Shown here: positions 22,519 to 34,218 of the stretch, in pieces
Layout of the letters: each line of letters starts with the position of its first letter
Position numbering within the stretch: position 1 is the stretch's first letter
Assembly: GCA_020747015.1 (NCBI GenBank)
Contig: JAGTJM010000007.1
Location: 868,001 to 932,000 of the forward strand
DNA: 64,000 bases
From: Pyrenochaeta sp. MPI-SDFR-AT-0127
Taxonomy: Eukaryota > Ascomycota > Dothideomycetes > Pleosporales > Cucurbitariaceae
Direction: 5' to 3'
Notes under the pieces: model-generated
What the model was told of the DNA's origin: nothing
The model's database searches: none
The model's input: only the letters and a program-made list of their open reading frames with translations
Program-made: the position numbers and the translations under genes

Positions 22519-23086
22519 CTCTAAAGAGTTGCGAGATGAACGCTGAAGGAGGGTGTAGCTGGGAAGGAAACGAGGGGACGTATGTGGCGACAGAGAGCTT
22601 ATCCCCGTTTAATGGATTCCACTGCACAGAATGGCGTGTGCGTGCGGTACGGAAAGCTGACGCAGCCTCGCGCTGCCACATTACAATTCGCATTTGTCAA
22701 AAAGTCGTGATGAACTATGAGGCGTCTGCCCCGATGTTATCCTAGGCGATCGGCGCACCTGCAGAGTCGCCGCAGTCTTGTACCCGCTTCCCCGACTTGA
22801 CAGTACCGTACATCGGAGATCAACACTTTGTCATTTCCCCACATGTTTGGAATTGTCACGCAAAAATCGGCCGCATAAAATAGTTAAGGCGATGACAAGT
22901 CCAGGAGGGTCGAGCAGAGATTGCGACGTTATGTAAACACTTTCCGCTTCTCATCAGGACATCGTCAACAGAATCTTCAAGTTGTCGTGATAAATACGAT
23001 TGAATTTCTTTTACCTCTTAGTTCTGGAATCAGCCCCACCAATCACGTCGACTAGAGTTGTCAGTGCTGAGGAACCTCAGGAACTC

Positions 23087-23620
23087 TCATGAGAAACTAG
23101 AAGTTTCAAGAACGCCGGGAGACCAGAAACTAGGATCCTCGAGCGGAGTCCTGTCGAAATCGAACAACTCCGGATCTGAGGACTCAGAAGGAGCTTGTAC
23201 CGATCGCTCCTCGGCTTCCAGCTTCTCTAACTCTTCGATCGACTCAAACTCGTTTTCTAACAGCTTTCCCCGCTGACAATGGATCTGGAACAACTGCTTG
23301 CACAGACGGTTGCTTTTGGCAAGGAACGCCCAGTGTCGATCCTCGCACTGTGCTTCCTCGCTACGGCGGAGGGCAAGACGCTCCGCTTCCTCACAAAAGG
23401 TCTGGCGGCGCTCGCGCTCGAGAGCTTCCAACTGAACTCGGAGATCAGCTTCTTGTCGATCGATCCGCGCGATGCGGCCCCAGTTCAACACCTTGTCGCA
23501 CTGTCGGTTGTTCGCCGAACACCCGAACAACGGCCAGTCGCGGGACTCACAACACAACGAGACCCGCGAGAGCGACAATTGCTACACGGGTTTCGGACAT
23601 GTCGATACCGTGGAGAAGGA
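23087..23620 (-). pseudogene. Zinc-cluster plus coiled-coil fungal protein, frameshifted
   Basis: The minus strand first reads NPCSNCRSRGSRCVVSPATG with RC following, then shifts frame near 23533 and continues CSANNRQCDKVLNWGRIARI. Allowing for one missing base, the cysteines are spaced C-x2-C-x7-C-x8-C-x2-C-x6-C, a binuclear-cluster-like knuckle. After it comes a long charged coiled coil (RQEADLRVQLEALERERR, ESIEELEKLEAEE) ending at 23087. This two-part arrangement is common among uncharacterised, repeat-associated fungal proteins. The frameshift suggests it is dead. Confidence 0.55.
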
Positions 23621-25478
23621 GTTTGTCGGTGTGTCGGCGGCAGGCACTATCGAGTCTCAGTACGGGTCAGCGGCATGCCGAAAAGGAACAAGAACGCATG
23701 GCTTAACCAACGGAGGGCTTCTCCCGCCTTCATGCTGGCAAGAGACCACGGAACCGGAGTAATGCTTTGGGACGAAGTCCTAAGGAAGGGAGAGCGGGGG
23801 TTTACGACCAAATATCGTCACTCGCCAGGGTAGGACACACGTTGACAGAAGTCAGCCAATCACAGCTGATAGGGAGTGGCCCCTCCTTAAAGAGGAAAGA
23901 CGTGCTAGGTAGTGATGCTAATGATCACGTGATCATAGATACGGAGCAAATAGCTCAAATAGGTGGATCAAACCGAGCAACAACGCATCTAGTTGGACGA
24001 TCTCCATCTTGTACTTATTCCTTCAATAGCAAGCCAATGCAGTCAATATTTCTTCGAACATCATACCCAATCCAGCGCAACCCGCCAGTGAGTATTTCGC
24101 GGATACGCTACCGGCAGAGTGACGATGCAGAGGGTAAGCAGCTTTGGCATGTTCGCCACAAGGGCAACGGCTGACCACATAGTGACGTAATGAACCCACT
24201 ATACTTATTCGGAGCTTACTCAATTGCTATGATTCCTCAAAACAACATACCGTCGCTTTGCCCTCAGGATCAGCTCACAACCTGATAGCACTATTTAATG
24301 CAGGTCTCCAAGCATATTCGGTGCCCAAGGTGACAGTTTGTATGCTACTAACCATTAGCTATCTTTAAATGCATTCTCAGAGTAACGTACGCTGGAAGCG
24401 ATAACGCCATGCTGGTATGACGTGTGGTTGATCTGAGGGCAAGCCGGCTACCACGAGCTATGCTCGAGCTCCGCTGAGCGAATACGGAATCTATCCATCA
24501 CTCCAATTTCTATAATATCTTAGATATACTTAGGGCGCAGCTATTCCCACCTTCCCTAACCCTACTATATTCCACCCGCTCACAGCACTTCTACAAGATG
24601 CACCGTCCTTAGGATTAGGATAGCTCTAAGGTAAGTCCATTCTCGCCACCTTATACGTAGACACTTACGCTGCGGAAGCCTCTTACCGAGTAAGATATTT
24701 ATTTGCTTCGCCGCTATGGAAAGCTCCTAGCAAGAGAGAGTCTACTTAATTACTAACTTAAGGTATTTTCGCGCTATACTTGCTAGTACGTTATATATCA
24801 GCTGATTTAACTTAATTATAGAGACGTAAATACTTTAATTTGGGTGATTTTGCCCTCTCGCAGGCGTATAGGGTATCCGATATTAGCTACATACGAACTA
24901 GTATAGAGTATCCTCTTTATAAGAGTATTTCCCTTCCTTTATGCTCTGTTCCTGCTAGTAGTAATATTAAAGACGATTCTAATAAGCAAGGGAAGGGTGT
25001 AAAGGAAGGATATAAAGCTAAAGAAACTAGCCTCCTCTACTAGCAGATGAGTACTGACAAAGACGAATACATATAGTAGTGAAAAGTGTGATTCGGAATC
25101 TAGCTAGATCCGGAAATTAAGCTCGCAGAAGCACAGACATGGTGGGGGTACTGGATGACATGTCACTTATGCTGGCGTTGCAGAAAAGTAGGTTTCCATA
25201 GTTCCCTAACCAGTCCATATCAATGTATTAGTCAGTGCTGTAGTTCAGAGCCCTATATGGTGCCGAAGCTCGTTAGCCTGCTTAAGCGGAAAGCCACTGT
25301 CCCTACCGAAGTCTCTTCCCTTACGCTTGAATAGTTCACTCGCTCCCGTTGTGAGGGTCTATGTTGTGGGATGAAGAGATAGAGAAAAGTATAAAGAATC
25401 GGGCATCGGTAGTTAGCGTTGTGGCGCGAGTACTACTGTATGCACTAGCTACAGTCATCTCCCTGCTGCGAAGACGAC
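23621..25478. other. No supported gene; partly RIP-like composition
   Basis: 23621-24470 has ordinary composition with short meaningless frames. From about 24480 the sequence becomes TpA-rich and resembles the RIP blocks, leading into the mutated tubulin copy. No RNA gene is seen. Confidence 0.45.
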
Positions 25479-26293
25479 CTACGCCTCAGCCTCAGGAGGA
25501 GCCTCCTCATCGTACTCTTCATCGGCATCGGAGACGGAAGCCTCCTAGTACTGCTAGAACTCAGAGACCAAGTCGTTCATGTTGGACTCAGCCTCAGTGA
25601 ACTCCATCTTATCTATATCTTTACCAGTGTACCAGTACAAGAAAGCCTTACGCCTGAATATAACAGTAAACTAATCACTAACACGCTTGAAGAGCTCCTG
25701 GACGGAGGTGGAGTTACTGACGAAGGTAGCGGGCATCTTAAGGCCGCGCGGCGAGACTAAGTAGAGAGCAGTCTAGACGTAGTTAGGGATCCACTTAATA
25801 AAGTAAGAGGAGTTCTTATTTTAGATATTACGTATCTAGTCCTTAACCTCCTTTATATAGACCTTACCGCGGAAGCAAGCGGAGTAGGTTAGGTAGCAGC
25901 CGTTATAGAAGTTAGCGGCAACTATTATGTTCTTAGGGCCGAACATCTACTAGGTGAGCTTAGGAACGGTGACGGCGCGGAAGGAGTGGGCGCTATAACT
26001 AGTTAAAGGGGCGAAGCCGACTATAAAGAAGTAGATACGAGGGAAGGGAACTATATTAATAACTAACTTCCTCAAATCGGAGTTAAGCTGACTAGGGAAA
26101 TTCAAGCAGGTGGTGACACCGGACATGACGGCAGAGACGAGGTAGTTCAGGTCACCATTGGAGGGGTTGTTCAGCTGAAGGGTCGACTTGTCACGCACCT
26201 CGTCAATGCAAAAGGTCTTGTCGGAGTTCGCAACAAGTTGGTGGATGGAGAGGTGGCGTTGTAGGGCTCCACAACGGTATCCGAGACCTTAGG
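25479..26293 (-). pseudogene. Beta-tubulin C-terminal copy, mutated by RIP
   Basis: The minus strand encodes most of the last about 275 residues of beta-tubulin: KVSDTVVEPYNAT near 26280, VSAVMSGVTTCLNFPSQLNS, then FVSNSTSVQELFKRV, EFTEAESNMNDLVSE and an acidic tail ending at TAG 25479-25481. There is a one-base frameshift after YNAT and many in-frame TAG stops where Gln codons are expected (for example two in a row before MFGPKN, and around QYQEA). Substitutions such as Met to Ile, His to Tyr and Gln to stop are all CpA to TpA on one strand or the other. The N-terminal 170 or so residues are absent. It is a duplicated, RIP-inactivated copy; the functional gene must lie elsewhere. Confidence 0.9.
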
Positions 26294-26761
26294 AAACGGC
26301 TTCGGCGATTTCATACGACAAGTTTTGTGAAGAAGCAGACGCTGCTAGGACAAAAAACTTCAGACCCTGAGAACAGTTGGAGTATATCCCTAAGCCAACA
26401 TGGGAGGACTTTCTTCGACAATCCGATTGGTTGGGATTTACACCGATCATGGACATCACGAAGTTAATTGCTCTCTCCCGTTCTAGTTAAGCGAGATGGT
26501 TTGCGGTAACTAGGATGCGTTCCCCGGAAGCGAACCACAGAAACCAGCATCGTAAACGTCACCCGGAATTCCCCAGACACCGCAACCCTGTAGCTGAATC
26601 GGAAGCATCGCAGTATGCCGCCTTGTAGTTTTAGCTTCAGATACGATGCATACCTGTGTACCAGATGTTTTTGCGTCCTCACGCTATCTAAGCCGTTAGC
26701 CGCAGCCCTGAATACCTTGTAATAAACGCCACTACGTTCCTCGAAGCGGAAGCAGGCTGGT
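26294..26761. other. Intergenic, nothing recognised
   Basis: No gene motif between the tubulin pseudogene and the repeat edge. Confidence 0.35.
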
Positions 26762-26815
26762 GAGTTTTGTCCCCAAGGTTTTGAGATTTGTCCCCAAAAT
26801 GAGATTTGTCCCCAA
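26762..26815 (+). repeat. Three near-identical 15-mers at the edge of a RIP block
   Basis: GAGTTTTGTCCCCAA (26762-26776), GAGATTTGTCCCCAA (26783-26797) and GAGATTTGTCCCCAA (26801-26815) end where the AT-rich block begins. The reverse complement TTGGGGACAAATCTC has the look of a transposon terminal or subterminal repeat, so the block may be the body of a RIP-erased element. Confidence 0.6.
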
Positions 26816-29800
26816 CGCTAGCCATATCTCTACTAGCGCAAAAAATAAATTACAAAATATTAACTGCAACAGCACTTCGATATCTGTAGTAGCTTAAACT
26901 ATTAACTTTGTCTCGTTAAATCTATCCTCTATTAACGTCGTTATCTCTTGCGCGGACTAAGACTTTTCTAAGCCTCTAGAGCCATTACTACTATAGCGCG
27001 CTTGGGTTGCGGTCTATATATATTATAACGCTTAATATATATATTCTAAGTATTAACTTACGCGAATCTTTTAGTATAGAAAGCCTCTATATCCCTAAAA
27101 TAATAGTTCTATACTATAGTTAGAGTATAAGAAGTAAAAAGCCCTTCTATAGCGAGAGCTATATTCTATACTTTAACTAACTCTATAGGTTCTTCTTCTT
27201 ACCCTATCTCTATTAAGAAGTTAGTTGCTAAGATTATATTATTACACTTATATAGAATAGGCTAAGCTTATTAATACTTAATATTAGCTAAGAACTCTTA
27301 TAATAATAGGAGTTACTAAGTAAGAGGTAGAGCTACTATAATAAATATAGTAATAGCTATAAGTAGAGGTAAAAAAGGGACGTAAGAGTAGGTATAAGAG
27401 TAGGTATAGAGATTAATATAGATATATAAGTAGTTATAGGATTTATACTTACTATAGATATAAGAATTAATATAGTTATAGAGGTATTACTTATTATAGG
27501 GCTTTAGTAAGGGTTTAACTATAAAGTTAATATTAAGATTAGAAATAAAGAATAGAAGGTAGTACGCGTTATTTAAAAGCTAATAAATCTTAGTAAGTTA
27601 ATACTTTATTCCTCCTTATTATTAAGGTTATAGAGAATAGGTTAAGGATAATAGGATCTTATAGGAGGATAATATAGTATTTATAGGGGAAGATAGATAA
27701 ATCGCTACTATAACCTCTTAGGAGCGGTAGCCCTTCTTATAAGAGGTACGCCCTAGCCTATTTTAGCCTAAGGAGATACTTATTAGCCTAGTAGCTAATA
27801 GTATCCCCCTTCTTAGGACTACTCGCTCTAAGTAGTCCTTAACTAGTATATATTTAGGCTACTTTCTATATAATAGGCTAATCTAATCTTATATAAGCTA
27901 GATACTTATAGTATAAACTACTAAACTATATAAAAGATAGATAGGATAAAGTATCTCTTACTTTATTTATTCTTTACCTTTACTTTATTACCTCTCTATT
28001 ACCTTAGATTCTAGAATTAGATAGAATAGTAAGATAGGGAAGTATATAAAGTAGTTCTTCTAGCTAATCTAGTCTATTACTTCTTTTTCCTATTTTCTTA
28101 ATTAAGTAAGTTTTTTAAAAATTCTCGTTTTTAGGGGTAACCTCTATCTAGGGTATTATAGCCTAGTTTAGACTAGTTTAGCCTAGTAAGGTAACTTCTA
28201 AGGAAATATAGTACTAACTATACTTAGCTTTCTCTATTAGAGCTCTTACTCTTAAGTTAACCTCTATACGCTCCTATATAGCCTACTTTAGCCTATTCTA
28301 GCCTAATATAGATAATACTACTATTTCTAATAACCTAGTAGAGAATAGTAAGTAAATATTCTATATATATACTTACTATATTACTACCTTTAGCTTTAGA
28401 GAGTATAAATTCCTTAGTTATATTAAATAATATAGTTTATAAGTAGACTATACGCCTAAGTACTCTACGCACACTCTACTAGCGCGTTAATATTAAGATA
28501 AAATAACGTACTACTATAATAAGATATAGAGATTTATAGTAAACTAAATTATTCTTTAGAGCTATTACTATTATCTATATCTATAATTTTAACTATATAG
28601 GATATATATATTATACCTAATTTCCCTATAATACCTATACTACTATCCCTTATACTCTTTTTACTATACTCTTACTATTACTATACCTATTAGCCGCCTC
28701 TTTAGTAAGTAAATCTATAATCTTACTAATATTTAGAGTCTCCTCTATTTATAAGTATTACCTTTTATAGCTTTTATACTTTATAGTAGTATTAATAGTC
28801 TTCTAAAGGCTCTTAAATAACTCTTATATTAATACTATTTAATAAGCTATTACTAAGCTCTCTTACTTAGCTATTATACTTACTTATCTAATAAACTTAT
28901 AGAAGACCTAGGGTAGTTTCTTATCCTCTCTTAAATAAGAGTACTTTATACCTTAATTTCTTAAGTATTATATAGTATTTACGCCTCTTAGGTAGTACCC
29001 TATTATAGTAATAACTTTAGTATCTATACCCTTATATTAAGCTTATATAATACTATATCTAGGTTATATAGAACTAAACTAGTACTCTAAAGTCTACTTT
29101 AATATTCTTCTCTATTATAGACTACTTAAAAGTAGTCTTAAAAGTAGATAAGAAGGTTTCTTTAGAGATATAGTAGTATAGTTATATACTAAGCCTAAGA
29201 TTATATTACTATACTTATACTTTAATAGTAAGAAGTAGATAATATCTAGGAGCTATAATAGGTATAATAAGTAGGCTAGTATATAGAGAAGGACTATATT
29301 CTTCTCTTTATAGTAATCTTAAAATTTAATAGAGTAATAGCTCTTATAGCTATTAATAATAAGTAGTCTATATCTATTAATAGTATAGCTCTTTAAATAT
29401 ATCTTAAAGTAATCTAGCTAGGTAAGAGCTAGCTAATTATTTATCTATCTATTAGGACTAACTTTAAGAATCTAGTTACGTAGTAGATTTTTAAACTAGA
29501 TATTAATAAGTACCTTACCTATAAAGAAAATAAAGGTAGTATCTAGTAACCTAACGCGTATACGCCTTAGATTATAGTAACCTACTTATAGTTGCCTAGC
29601 TATATCTACTTCTTCTTACTAGATCCCTCTAAGCCTATAATAACTAGCTATAATAAAATTTTACCTATTATAAAGCTAGTCTTATTAAAGTAATAGATAT
29701 TATTATCTATAATCTCCTACTTCTACTTTATTAACTTAACTAAGTTAAACTAGTGCTAGATAGCTACTAGATCCTTATAGGTAGCTTACTAGTAATTATA

Positions 29801-30545
29801 AGGATAACTCTAGCGCGTATAAAGCTTAGGAGTCCTTTTAATAAAGTTATTAACCTAGTTCTTACTAATAAGGTTACCTCTCTACTTATATAATAGATTA
29901 TTAGCTATTACTTAAATATTAGCCTTTATAAGAGTAAATCTACGTATAGACTCCTTAAGAATATATTAAACTATTACCTCCTCCTCTAACTTATCTAGGC
30001 GTTTTACTATTAGTTTATAGTTATATAGAGGATATAATCTAGCGCGTTAGTTATAGAGAGTTAATTTAGGGATATTATATATTTATATAGCCTCCTTTAT
30101 ACTCTTAACGCGTTAGTATTAAATATTAGAGATAGTAAGCTATATATCTACTTTAGTATAGGAGGATTAGATATTATATTATTAAAATATTTTGCGTTTT
30201 TATCTTAATGTTAACGCGCTAGTAGGGCGCGCGCGGAGTACTTAGGCGCGTAGTCTACTTATAAACTATATTATAAAGTAATTAATTTATACTAGATTAT
30301 AGTTAGCTAGTATATATTAACTAAGATTATATCTTAAACTAGTAGAGAGATCTAATACTAACTTTATTAGAGGCTAAGCTACTTTAGGAACCTTAGGTAT
30401 AGCTATAAAATATACTTATTAAGATACTAGATAAAATAAACTAGTCTCTAACTTACTACTCTTATTTATTACCTAAGTTAAGCCCTCTTATACGCTAGGA
30501 CTATAGTATAAATAGTACTCTACTTCTATACTCTTAGGAAGTAGT
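26816..30545. repeat. RIP-saturated repeat block (about 3.7 kb)
   Basis: The block is almost only TpA-rich sequence with CTA/TAG/TTA runs, and stretches of hundreds of bases have no CpA or TpG at all, while CpG (CGCG) persists. Every frame is full of stops. It must once have been duplicated DNA, probably transposon, but no protein can be read. The edges are sharp, especially on the right, 200 bases before the amidase gene. Confidence 0.85.
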
Positions 30546-30753
30546 AATACTACTTAATTGATTCTATTACAGCAAATTTCTCGCAATTATTATCGTATCC
30601 TGCAACTCTGGTTGAAACCTCAAATTATTCCTTATCGCCTTATCCGCTAACATTATCGGCAAACATCATAGTTTATCAACTTCCGAACTCATCCCGTCTT
30701 CTTCACTCAGGAAAATTCATTCCCGTGCAAGACGCAGAAGAGAAGTAGTCACA

Positions 30754-32502
30754 ATGATGTCCGTTGTAAGTTTAGGAGAATAAGTTACCGAACGTTGTCC
30801 GCAGTAACAAACGTACAGACACTTACCCGGCGCGCCCCATACATATCTTCCAAGGTTCCCGCCTCGACAGTCAAAGATCTTACAGCCACTACAGGTCTAA
30901 GACTTTCCAACAGTCTCGTTAATGACTTCTGTGGCCTCCTCGAAGTCTTCGAAGACGGTTTGCAAAATGTCTTCGCGCAAGATCATGATCTCCCAGTCCC
31001 GGACCTGAGCAAGTACCCTCGTACCGACATCCACATTCCTGCGAACGAGAAGGAGAGCGACAAAGGTGGATGGGCCACACGATTCATGCTGAAGAGTATG
31101 GCGCCGAAGAGTAAGCTGCTGGAGGGGTGTACAGTCGCAATCAAGGACAATGTTGCCGTAGCAGGTGTGAGGTGCACGAACGGCACGAAGGCGATTGGAG
31201 AATGGACGCCAGAATATGACGCCACTGTCATTACAAGGATTCTGGATGCGGGTGCTGTAATTACGGGCAAAGCTGCTTGCGAAAATGCCTGCATGGAATG
31301 CGTCTCGGACACGTCCTGCACAGGGCCAGTACACAATCCGTATGCGGACGGGTACAGCTGTGGAGGATCGAGCAGTGGATCTGGGAGGCTCGTAGGCTCT
31401 GGAGCTGTTGATATGGCAATTGGGTGTGATCAAGCGGTAAGGTTGCTCTCTTTTCACTGGCTGTTTCCATAGCTAACAGACATGAAAGGGGTCCATTCGT
31501 TTACCTTCGTCCTCGTGCGGACTGGTCGGACTCAAGCCTACATGGGGTCTGGTCCCATATTCTGGTATCCTGGGCCTTGAAGCAAGGATAGACCACTGCG
31601 GACCCATGACGAAAACCGTAGGAGACAATGCGCTCTTCCTGGAAGTTATCGCCGGGCGAGACGGCATCGACGACAGACAACCATCAACAGCACCATCCCC
31701 GTCTGTCGAGTCCCTCAAATTCTCTAGCTTGCTCGGCACCTTTCTCTCCTCCAGACCCATCAGCGAGCTTCTCAAAGGTTTCAGAATCGGTGTCCTAAAA
31801 GAAGGCTTCGCCCTTCCTGAAATGGAATCAAATGTCTCCGATGCTGTCCGCTCCGCAATTTCGGATCTTGCATCCCTTGGTGCTGAAGTCGTTGATGTGT
31901 CCATTCCCATCCACACGGATATCGGTATTATCGGGATGTGCACCCTACCACTCGACGGTGCTCGCGAGGATCTCTTCGCCGACATCACCGGCCGCATGGC
32001 GCTCTCCATGATCGATCATGCCGCCGGTCCCAAACCAAAGCTCTCCCAAGAAGCTTTCGACGCCCTTGGCCCGAGCGCGCAGAATTTGTACATGTGGTAC
32101 TTGTACATCACAAAGAAGTACGGCGCCAAGCTGCATGCAAAGGGCTACAATTTACTCCGGAAATGTAGCCGCGCGTACGATGCTACGCTTGCCGATGTTG
32201 ATGTGCTCATCATGCCCACGCTGCCGAAGCCTCCTGGTAAGATTCTACAGAAGAGTGCGGGGACGCTGGAGTACTTGTCCAGGTCGACGGCCATGATCAG
32301 CAACACAAGCCCGTTCAATAGTACGGGACATCCAGCGCTTACGCTGCCAGTCGGATTTGTACCTGCCGTGGAGGATCCGAGTGTCAAGTTGCCGGTCGGG
32401 ATGCAGATTGTGGGCAAGCAGTTTGGGGATCTGGATTGCTTGAAGGTCGCGGCGGCTTGGGAGAGCAAGAAGAATTGGAAGGAGTGCAAATTTGGGTGTT
32501 GA
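30754..32502 (+). CDS. Amidase-signature family hydrolase, 547 aa, three exons
   Basis: It probably hydrolyses a carboxamide or transfers an acyl group; the substrate is unknown. Exons: 30754-30765 (ATGATGTCCGTT), 30819-31436, 31489-32502, with introns of 53 and 52 bp that have GTAAG donors and keep the frame; the tiny first exon supplies the only usable ATG. The Ser-Ser-Lys triad is present: Lys113 in AIKDNV, cis-Ser189 in CGGSSSGSG, and nucleophile Ser212 in AGSIR, the last formed across the second intron and followed by CGLVGLKPTWG. Length is typical of fungal acetamidase/FAAH-like enzymes. It is the left-most gene of the candidate cluster and lies directly next to a RIP block, yet has no nonsense codon. 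It could act on an amide made by the neighbouring amidotransferase, or be a bystander. Confidence 0.88.
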
Positions 32503-33479
32503 GTGCTTCACTCATGGTGGCATCTTCTCTATTGTAGTGTACTATAACCTGCGTAGTTGACTTTTAAGGCAGCGTTCTCCTTGCAGATCAGATCTGGACA
32601 TAAGATAGCTGTCTGCGGATAGTCTATGCCTAATAGAGCCCACATGATTGTGTTTAGCATTGCTCCCTAACAATAAGCTTACTATAAGCTTACTATAATT
32701 ATATTATAGCTAATTAGGCACAGATCTTATATAGAAAATAGTAGAGGGAGCGTAGTAAAGAAAATACTAAATATAAAAAGCTCTATACCTTAAGATACTA
32801 TATAGTAATACGTGGCTAAAGTAGACTTTAGTCCTTAAGTTTTTAGTAATATTCTCCTCTTTAAGTTTATAGAGCTTGTATAGCTCTCATTCAAGGAGTA
32901 TAAGTACTAATTTAAAATTTAATAGTAGTTAGGCTAACTAAAGAAGCTAAAATAACTTTTCTATGCTTATGTAAAGGAAATTTATTATTAGATTTTAAGA
33001 GTTTCGAGAAATCCCAAGGTAATAGAGTATAACGTGTCTGTGCTCCCCTAGCTTTATCCGCCAACTGAATACATACGCAAGATGACTTTTCCAAACCTTG
33101 ACGGGTTTGGTGTTGGCATGGAATAACGGGGGCGGTCGGTCTTTGAGGTGCAGCTTCACGGGTAAATGCGCATCCACGTCCCACTTCTCTCGGTTGGCAG
33201 CTAAATCGCCGCTGGAAAGCAGGCCCCATCATCCTCGCCGACTTGGGGAAGGGTATCCGTCCTTCCGCAGCGGTAGCGGCCCGCATTCAAGAGCTGTCGC
33301 TGCTGCATTCGGTCCGATTACAACCAAAAAAGGGTGAGATTGGCAGCTCGTGTAGCTGCTGAGGTTCGACTCTGCAGGTTGCGTGGAATTTCAGTATTTA
33401 ATTGTCGTGAGATGCCGCTATTCAGCCGCTGCTACCAACATGCAAACTCGAGCTCCATTTCATAACAACAATATTCAGA
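32503..33479. other. Intergenic with a short RIP-type AT-rich patch
   Basis: About 32690-32960 is TpA-rich and nearly free of CpA/TpG, like the larger blocks. The rest, up to the DABB gene, has normal composition and presumably holds its promoter. No coding motif. Confidence 0.5.
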
Positions 33480-34218
33480 ATGACTGTTACCGAGGTGGCC
33501 TGCGTGGCCATTAAGCCCGGCCTCGACGCCATGAATCCTACTACACCAGAGGGCCAGGTCCTGCTGAGGGCTTGGAATCCAGTCACCGCTGCCCCGGGAG
33601 GACCAAATCATCTGTACTATGGCGTGGAGATTGAGGATCCGTCTAAACTCTGGGCTGTCTGTGACTGGGACTCGATTGAGGACCATCTGAACTTCGCTAA
33701 GTCGTGTGTAACCCGGTATTCCCAACTCAGCATGTCGCTAATATCATAAAATTAGTTTCGGCGCAGAGGCGGTGAAAGAACTGCCCACTATCCTGTCGTT
33801 CAGAGAATTCTCCAAGCACTTTGCCGTCAAGCCCTTTCCAGCCCTCGCCCTGCAGTCCCCCGTAACGGAAGTTTTGCTTTGCTATTTCCCCTCGGATATC
33901 TCGCTGACGGGTAAAGCCGCAGCCACTGCACTGCTACAGCAGTTTGTGGAAAAAGGCCTCGGCCAATGCTCTGATGTCAAAGCTGTGAGCTACGGTTGGG
34001 GCGTGGAGAACGACTTCCCGGTGCGGGGAGCAGAGGCAAGACAGCAGGGTTCACTTCTAGTGGCATTCATCGGCTGGTCTAGCGTTGACGCCATCACGAA
34101 GTTTCGTGAGACTGAGGCATTTAAGAAGAATATGGAGTTGATCAGTAGCACAGAAGATTTGATCAACCTGACGAGGGTGCACATTAACTGCCAGTATATT
34201 GGAAGGGAGCTAGAGTAG
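33480..34218 (+). CDS. Two-domain dimeric alpha/beta-barrel (DABB/ABM-like) protein, 228 aa
   Basis: Exons 33480-33703 and 33756-34218 are separated by a 52-bp intron (donor GTGTGT, branch GCTAAT, acceptor TTAG) that joins in phase to give AKS-FGAEAV. The protein has two ferredoxin-like halves that both begin VTEV (residues 2-5 and near 109) and carry a W-S/D-S strand-end motif (CDWDSIEDHLNF and GWSSVDAITKF), the usual build of fungal tandem dimeric alpha/beta-barrel proteins of the ABM/EthD type. Members act as cyclases, dehydratases or cofactor-free monooxygenases on polyketides. Its place between amidase and amidotransferase genes, 12 kb from a type III PKS, makes a folding or cyclising role attractive, but this is inference. 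There is no catalytic metal or cofactor motif. Confidence 0.75.

Noticed and set aside
26816..30545. Arrays of similar CTA/TAG words that might suggest a CRISPR-like or satellite array
   Set aside because: No fixed period or spacers; the similarity comes from RIP-driven TpA enrichment, and CRISPR is not expected in a fungus.
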